Shown here one piece after another: positions 60,813 to 64,000 of a stretch of 64,000 bases of DNA. The DNA is from CAYXWM01 sp964468805 (lineage in GTDB: Bacteria; Bacillota; Clostridia; Lachnospirales; WRBF01), in assembly GCA_964468805.1 (NCBI GenBank), contig CAYXWM010000005.1:1-64000 (forward strand), given 5' to 3'. The position numbers were made by a program, and so were the translations under genes. The notes under the pieces were generated by a model that did not search any database, was not told the DNA's origin, and saw only the letters and a list, made by a program, of their open reading frames with translations. How positions within the stretch are numbered: position 1 is the first letter of the stretch; each line of letters opens with the position of its first letter.

Positions 60813-61265
60813 TTATTCCTCAAAAGTATTCAGTACTCTCCACATTATTATAGCATCTTCTTTAGTATCCGAATAGTAATTCTTTCTTAACCCTTCTACT
60901 TTAAAGTCGTGTTTTGTATAAAGCCGAATTGCGGCTTGATTGTTTACACGTACTTCCAGGGTTATTCCTATCATTTCTTTTTCTAAGCCTATTTTGATTA
61001 GTTCCTGAAGGATTGCTGTACCTACGCCTTTTTTGCGATATTCTTCTGAGACAGCTATGTTAGTAATATGCCCTTCGGTTACAACATGCCACATACCGCC
61101 GTATCCCACTACTTTATCATTATCCACAGCAACCACATATATAGCCAATTTATTCGTTGTTACTTCTTTAATTAAGTCGTCTTTTGTCCATGGTATGGAA
61201 AATGAGTCCAGCTCTATATTATAGACCTCTTCAATATGGCTTTCGTCCATGGGCAGAATTTTCAT
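60813..61265 (-). CDS. rimI: Ribosomal protein S18 alanine N-acetyltransferase RimI
   Basis: A 150-residue GNAT acetyltransferase. The acetyl-CoA loop reads SEEYRKKGVGTAILQEL (about residues 73-89), with EVRVNNQAAIRLYTKHDF afterwards, the RimI pattern. It overlaps tsaB by 4 bases (ATGA) and ends the tsaE-tsaB-rimI operon, a common arrangement. It acetylates the N-terminus of S18 or of other proteins. Confidence 0.92.
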   Translation of the reverse strand: MKILPMDESHIEEVYNIELDSFSIPWTKDDLIKEVTTNKLAIYVVAVDNDKVVGYGGMWHVVTEGHITNIAVSEEYRKKGVGTAILQELIKIGLEKEMIGITLEVRVNNQAAIRLYTKHDFKVEGLRKNYYSDTKEDAIIMWRVLNTFEE

Positions 61266-61957
61266 AAGGACTCCCTTTCGCTTTCTTGTAATAAGCGTTC
61301 CGCTTGAGACAATCTCAAATAGAAGGGCTTAAAATCATGATAGCTTACAGCTTTATCTGTCATTTTCAAAGCCAATGAAGCTACGCTTGCCGCACGTTGC
61401 ATGTTCATATGATTTGGAGCAACTTTAAACCCGTATTCCTCCAACACCGATTTGTATGGAAAAATTGCATCACCCAAAAACACAGCCGGTTTATTGTATG
61501 CTTTAACCATTTCTGCCAACTTTACAATATCCTCTGCCAAATAATCGGTCAGGCGAACTTGCTCTCCGTTTTCATAGCTGTAAATTGCTGTATATACTTG
61601 ATTACGTCTTGCATCCATTATGGGTATAACCAATCCCTCTGTCAAACAAAGGTTGTAAGCAAGGGCATCCAAGGTAGGTACCGGGATAATTTGTTTACCG
61701 CATCCGTGTGCCAGACCTTTTGCGGTAGCACAACCTATTCTTAGTCCCGTAAAAGACCCGGGACCGCTTGCGACAGCTATATAATCCACTTCGTCCAAGC
61801 CGGTTTCAACGCTTTTCAACAAGCTTTCAATTAGTGGCATTAATGTAACGGAGTGATTCTGTTTGAAATTGGTTGAAAATTCGGCAATGGTAAGGTTATC
61901 GTCCAATAGAGCCACTCCGGCTACGGAACCTGTTGTATCAACGGCTAATATTTTCAA
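61262..61957 (-). CDS. tsaB: tRNA threonylcarbamoyladenosine synthesis protein TsaB
   Basis: A 231-residue ASKHA-fold protein that pairs with TsaD in making t6A37 of tRNAs. The N-terminus KILAVDTTGSVAGVALLDDN and the segment DYIAVASGPGSFTGLRIG are characteristic. It overlaps tsaE by 20 bases and rimI by 4. TsaD is not in the window. Confidence 0.94.
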   Translation of the reverse strand: MKILAVDTTGSVAGVALLDDNLTIAEFSTNFKQNHSVTLMPLIESLLKSVETGLDEVDYIAVASGPGSFTGLRIGCATAKGLAHGCGKQIIPVPTLDALAYNLCLTEGLVIPIMDARRNQVYTAIYSYENGEQVRLTDYLAEDIVKLAEMVKAYNKPAVFLGDAIFPYKSVLEEYGFKVAPNHMNMQRAASVASLALKMTDKAVSYHDFKPFYLRLSQAERLLQESERESL

Positions 61958-62378
61958 CGTTCTTTACCTCTATTCTACGATAGTCCTCGCCTTTTGACAG
62001 GTCTTTGGAAATATAGATGCAAATGGCATGATCCGGGATAACTTCTTGTATCAATTCTGCCCATTCGATTACTGCTATGGAATCGGAGCGAATTATTTCG
62101 AAATATCCGGTTTCCTCAAGTTCGTCTACCGAATTAATTCTGTAAACATCAAAATGATAAAAGGAAAGGTTATCCCTATAATATTCGTTAACTATGGTAA
62201 AGGTTGGGCTGACTATCATTTGCTCTATGCCCAAGCCGGCGGCAAAACCCTTTACAAACGCGGTTTTACCGCTGCCCAAGTCACCGTAAAGGCAAAAAAT
62301 GCTGCCTTTTTTTGCGACACGACCCATTTCAAAGGCAATACTATAGGTATTTTCGGGAGAGTGACTATCGTAATTCAT
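61938..62378 (-). CDS. tsaE: tRNA threonylcarbamoyladenosine synthesis ATPase TsaE
   Basis: A 146-residue P-loop ATPase of the t6A pathway. The Walker A motif is LYGDLGSGKTAFVKGF (near residue 32) and SPTFTIVNEY and FYHFDVYRI follow, typical of YjeE/TsaE. It is the first gene of the three-gene operon. Confidence 0.94.
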   Translation of the reverse strand: MNYDSHSPENTYSIAFEMGRVAKKGSIFCLYGDLGSGKTAFVKGFAAGLGIEQMIVSPTFTIVNEYYRDNLSFYHFDVYRINSVDELEETGYFEIIRSDSIAVIEWAELIQEVIPDHAICIYISKDLSKGEDYRRIEVKNVENISR

Positions 62379-62496
62379 ATTAACCTCTTGTTAAGAATGA
62401 AATTTTTAAACACAAAGATTTAGGAAACTATTTTCCGGAGAAGAAGTTTCCTTAAAATCACTAAAAAAACTATTTATAATTTATTATATAATGTTT

Positions 62497-63222
62497 TTAT
62501 GACAATTCATAGTTCTTTATAATTTCATCAAGTTTTAATGCATTGGTATAAAGTGCTTTTCCCACTATGGCACCGTGGACTTTTATAGTCTTTAAAGCAT
62601 CCAGATCAGCGGTTGAAGAAACTCCGCCGGAGGCTATAATATTTGTCTTGTCTCCGATTGCCTTGACAAGTTCTTCTGTGGCTTCCACATTAGGTCCGCT
62701 CATCATACCGTCTTTGGAAATATCGGTGTAAATTATGGTTTTTATACCCATTGCGGACATTTCTTTGCAAATGTCCAAGGCTGAACAACTGCTGGTTTCT
62801 TCCCAGCCGGAAATAGCAACTTTTCCGTTTACGGCATCAACACCCACGGCAATTTTATCACCGAATTTTTCAACAGCTTCCTTAACCGTTTCGGGAGATT
62901 TAATTGCGGTTGTTCCCAAGATAACTCGGCTTACACCCAAGTTCAGCATACGTTCTATATCCTGCATGGTGCGTATGCCGCCGCCAACTTGTATGGGAAC
63001 GGAGACGGACTTTAATATTTCTTCTATAGTAGAAATATTATGACCGCAGCCTTTTCTTGCTCCGTCCAAATCCACTATATGTATGAACGTTGCACCCATT
63101 CTTTCCCAGTCGGCCGCTACTTTTGCCGGGTTGTCTCCGTATACGGTTTTTGCATCGAATTTGCCTTGAACAAGCCTAACGCATTTTCCGTCTATAATAT
63201 CAATTGCAGGATAAATCTGCAT
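62497..63222 (-). CDS. hisA: Phosphoribosylformimino-AICAR ribotide isomerase HisA
   Basis: A 241-residue (beta-alpha)8 isomerase of histidine synthesis (ProFAR to PRFAR). Catalytic Asp is in YPAIDIIDGKCVRLVQG and the second in YTDISKDGMMSGPN; the phosphate loop is IIASGGVSS. GGAGG precedes the ATG, inside the end of hisH (23-base overlap). HisF would be expected next, but 119 bp downstream the tsaE operon ends the cluster, so hisF is elsewhere. Confidence 0.95.
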   Translation of the reverse strand: MQIYPAIDIIDGKCVRLVQGKFDAKTVYGDNPAKVAADWERMGATFIHIVDLDGARKGCGHNISTIEEILKSVSVPIQVGGGIRTMQDIERMLNLGVSRVILGTTAIKSPETVKEAVEKFGDKIAVGVDAVNGKVAISGWEETSSCSALDICKEMSAMGIKTIIYTDISKDGMMSGPNVEATEELVKAIGDKTNIIASGGVSSTADLDALKTIKVHGAIVGKALYTNALKLDEIIKNYELS

Positions 63223-63832
63223 GACCTATTCCTCCGAAATTATCCAGTATTTTTAATCCGATTTTACCGCTTTTCTCGGGATGAAATTGACAGGCAAAAA
63301 TATTGTTTTTCTCAACGGCTACCTGTATATTATTGCCATAAAAAGTGGTTGCGGTAACTATGGGTGCCGAAGTTTTTAAAAAATAAGAATGCACAAAATA
63401 GGTATAGGACGGCTGGGGCAGACCTTTAAACAAAACGGATTCATTAACGAAATCCAAGGAGTTCCAACCTATATGCGGAATTTTTTCATTGGGTGCGACT
63501 TCTTTTAAGCTGCGAATTTCCCCGGGCAAAATTCCCAGACCTTCGTATTCGCCGTTTTCAAAACTAACGTCAAAGAGCAACTGCATTCCCAGACAGATTC
63601 CCAAAAAAGGCTTGTCCCGTTCCAAGGCTTCTTTTATAGCCTTGTCAAGTTCTATAGCTCTTATTACCTCTATGGCATCGGCAAAGGCACCCACGCCCGG
63701 TAAGACCAATTTCTCTGAGGAGAGTATTTCTTTGGCAGAGGTAATAATTTCCGCCTTGTATCCCAAAAACTCAAAGGCCTTTTGCACGGAACGTAAATTT
63801 CCCATACCGTAATCTATTATTCCTACAGACAT
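63200..63832 (-). CDS. hisH: Imidazole glycerol phosphate synthase glutaminase subunit HisH
   Basis: A 210-residue class-I glutaminase supplying ammonia to HisF. The nucleophile Cys is in LGICLGMQLLF (about residue 80), the oxyanion strand in VLPGVGAFADA, and His-Glu of the triad in CQFHPEKSG. The ATG overlaps the hisB stop by one base (TAATG). Confidence 0.95.
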   Translation of the reverse strand: MSVGIIDYGMGNLRSVQKAFEFLGYKAEIITSAKEILSSEKLVLPGVGAFADAIEVIRAIELDKAIKEALERDKPFLGICLGMQLLFDVSFENGEYEGLGILPGEIRSLKEVAPNEKIPHIGWNSLDFVNESVLFKGLPQPSYTYFVHSYFLKTSAPIVTATTFYGNNIQVAVEKNNIFACQFHPEKSGKIGLKILDNFGGIGHADLSCN

Positions 63833-64000
63833 TATTCCAACATTCCTTTTGTAGATAGTACCCCGGTTATCCTAGGGTCTATGGTGCAAGCTTGGGACAG
63901 AGAATGTCCAAAGGCTTTGAATATGGACTCGGCAATATGGTGATTGTTTGAACCGTAACTTGTAAAGATATGTATGGTCAGTCCGGCGTGTACACTTATA
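63832..64000 (-). CDS. hisB: Imidazoleglycerol-phosphate dehydratase HisB (C-terminal part, cut by window)
   Basis: The last 55 codons of a gene running off the right edge. The segment GSNNHHIAESIFKAFGHSL contains the metal-binding HHxxE motif, and the end IDPRITGVLSTKGMLE matches the HisB C-terminus. The order hisB-hisH-hisA is the standard histidine operon order. Confidence 0.92.
   Translation of the reverse strand, partial: ISVHAGLTIHIFTSYGSNNHHIAESIFKAFGHSLSQACTIDPRITGVLSTKGMLE

Overview
The window looks like chromosomal DNA from an anaerobic, endospore-forming Firmicute of the Clostridia type. The reasons are low GC with AT-rich intergenic DNA, near-universal GGAGG-type ribosome binding sites, both dipicolinate synthase subunits (sporulation), [FeFe]-hydrogenase maturation genes (hydG, hydF and a TM1266-type regulator), a CooS-family protein with CooF, and the Clostridia/Bacilli-type S4 protein RqcP. 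I cannot name the genus. No rRNA, tRNA, CRISPR array, prophage or intact transposase was found.

Layout. 1-4483: end of a membrane dipeptidase gene, then a divergent copper-efflux operon (copA, an unknown lipoprotein, copZ). 4484-11512: a Nudix gene and a complete UMP operon from carbamoyl phosphate onward (pyrB-I-C-F-K-D-E), preceded by a consensus promoter and a short leader ORF. 11876-17796: a chemoreceptor, then surE, a BCCT transporter and a YcxB-like protein. 18359-26720: FGGY kinase, SDR, EtfA, EtfB, MFS transporter, FAD-linked (AGPS/YgcU-like) oxidoreductase and a divergent RpiR regulator. This set matches the poorly understood ygc cluster of enterobacteria as I remember it, and it is the best candidate here for an undescribed metabolic system. 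27043-28245: an orphan DUF4157 protein with an HELGH motif. 28303-31907: the hydrogenase maturation operon TM1266-hydG-hydF behind a tandemly duplicated leader, each copy ending in a terminator. 32001-36829: dpsA/dpsB and a polar amino-acid ABC transporter. 36938-40773: fabZ-accC-accD-accA without accB. 41041-46562: a proline-rich protein, a DUF368 protein, GAPDH and a GGDEF/EAL protein. 46841-49801: LytTR, DUF3021 and an ABC-2 exporter. 50188-53902: a CooS-family protein, CooF and an FAD/NAD oxidoreductase. The CooS keeps every cluster ligand but lacks the usual catalytic Lys and His residues. 54476-64000: HU, RqcP, a short CHR transporter, an amidohydrolase, ThiI, superoxide dismutase, a hypothetical protein, tsaE-tsaB-rimI and hisB-hisH-hisA.

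Scattered through the intergenic DNA are two families of near-palindromic repeats, four copies of each. One is about 138 bp and the other about 100 bp. Both end in TATACT-type inverted repeats and look like non-autonomous MITE-like elements.

Taken together, the genes describe a fermentative or acetogen-like anaerobe with hydrogen metabolism, flavin-based electron transfer (Etf, PyrK, CooF/FNR), oxygen defence (SOD) and sporulation. Most genes sit in tight operons with start/stop overlaps, which makes functional coupling within each operon likely.
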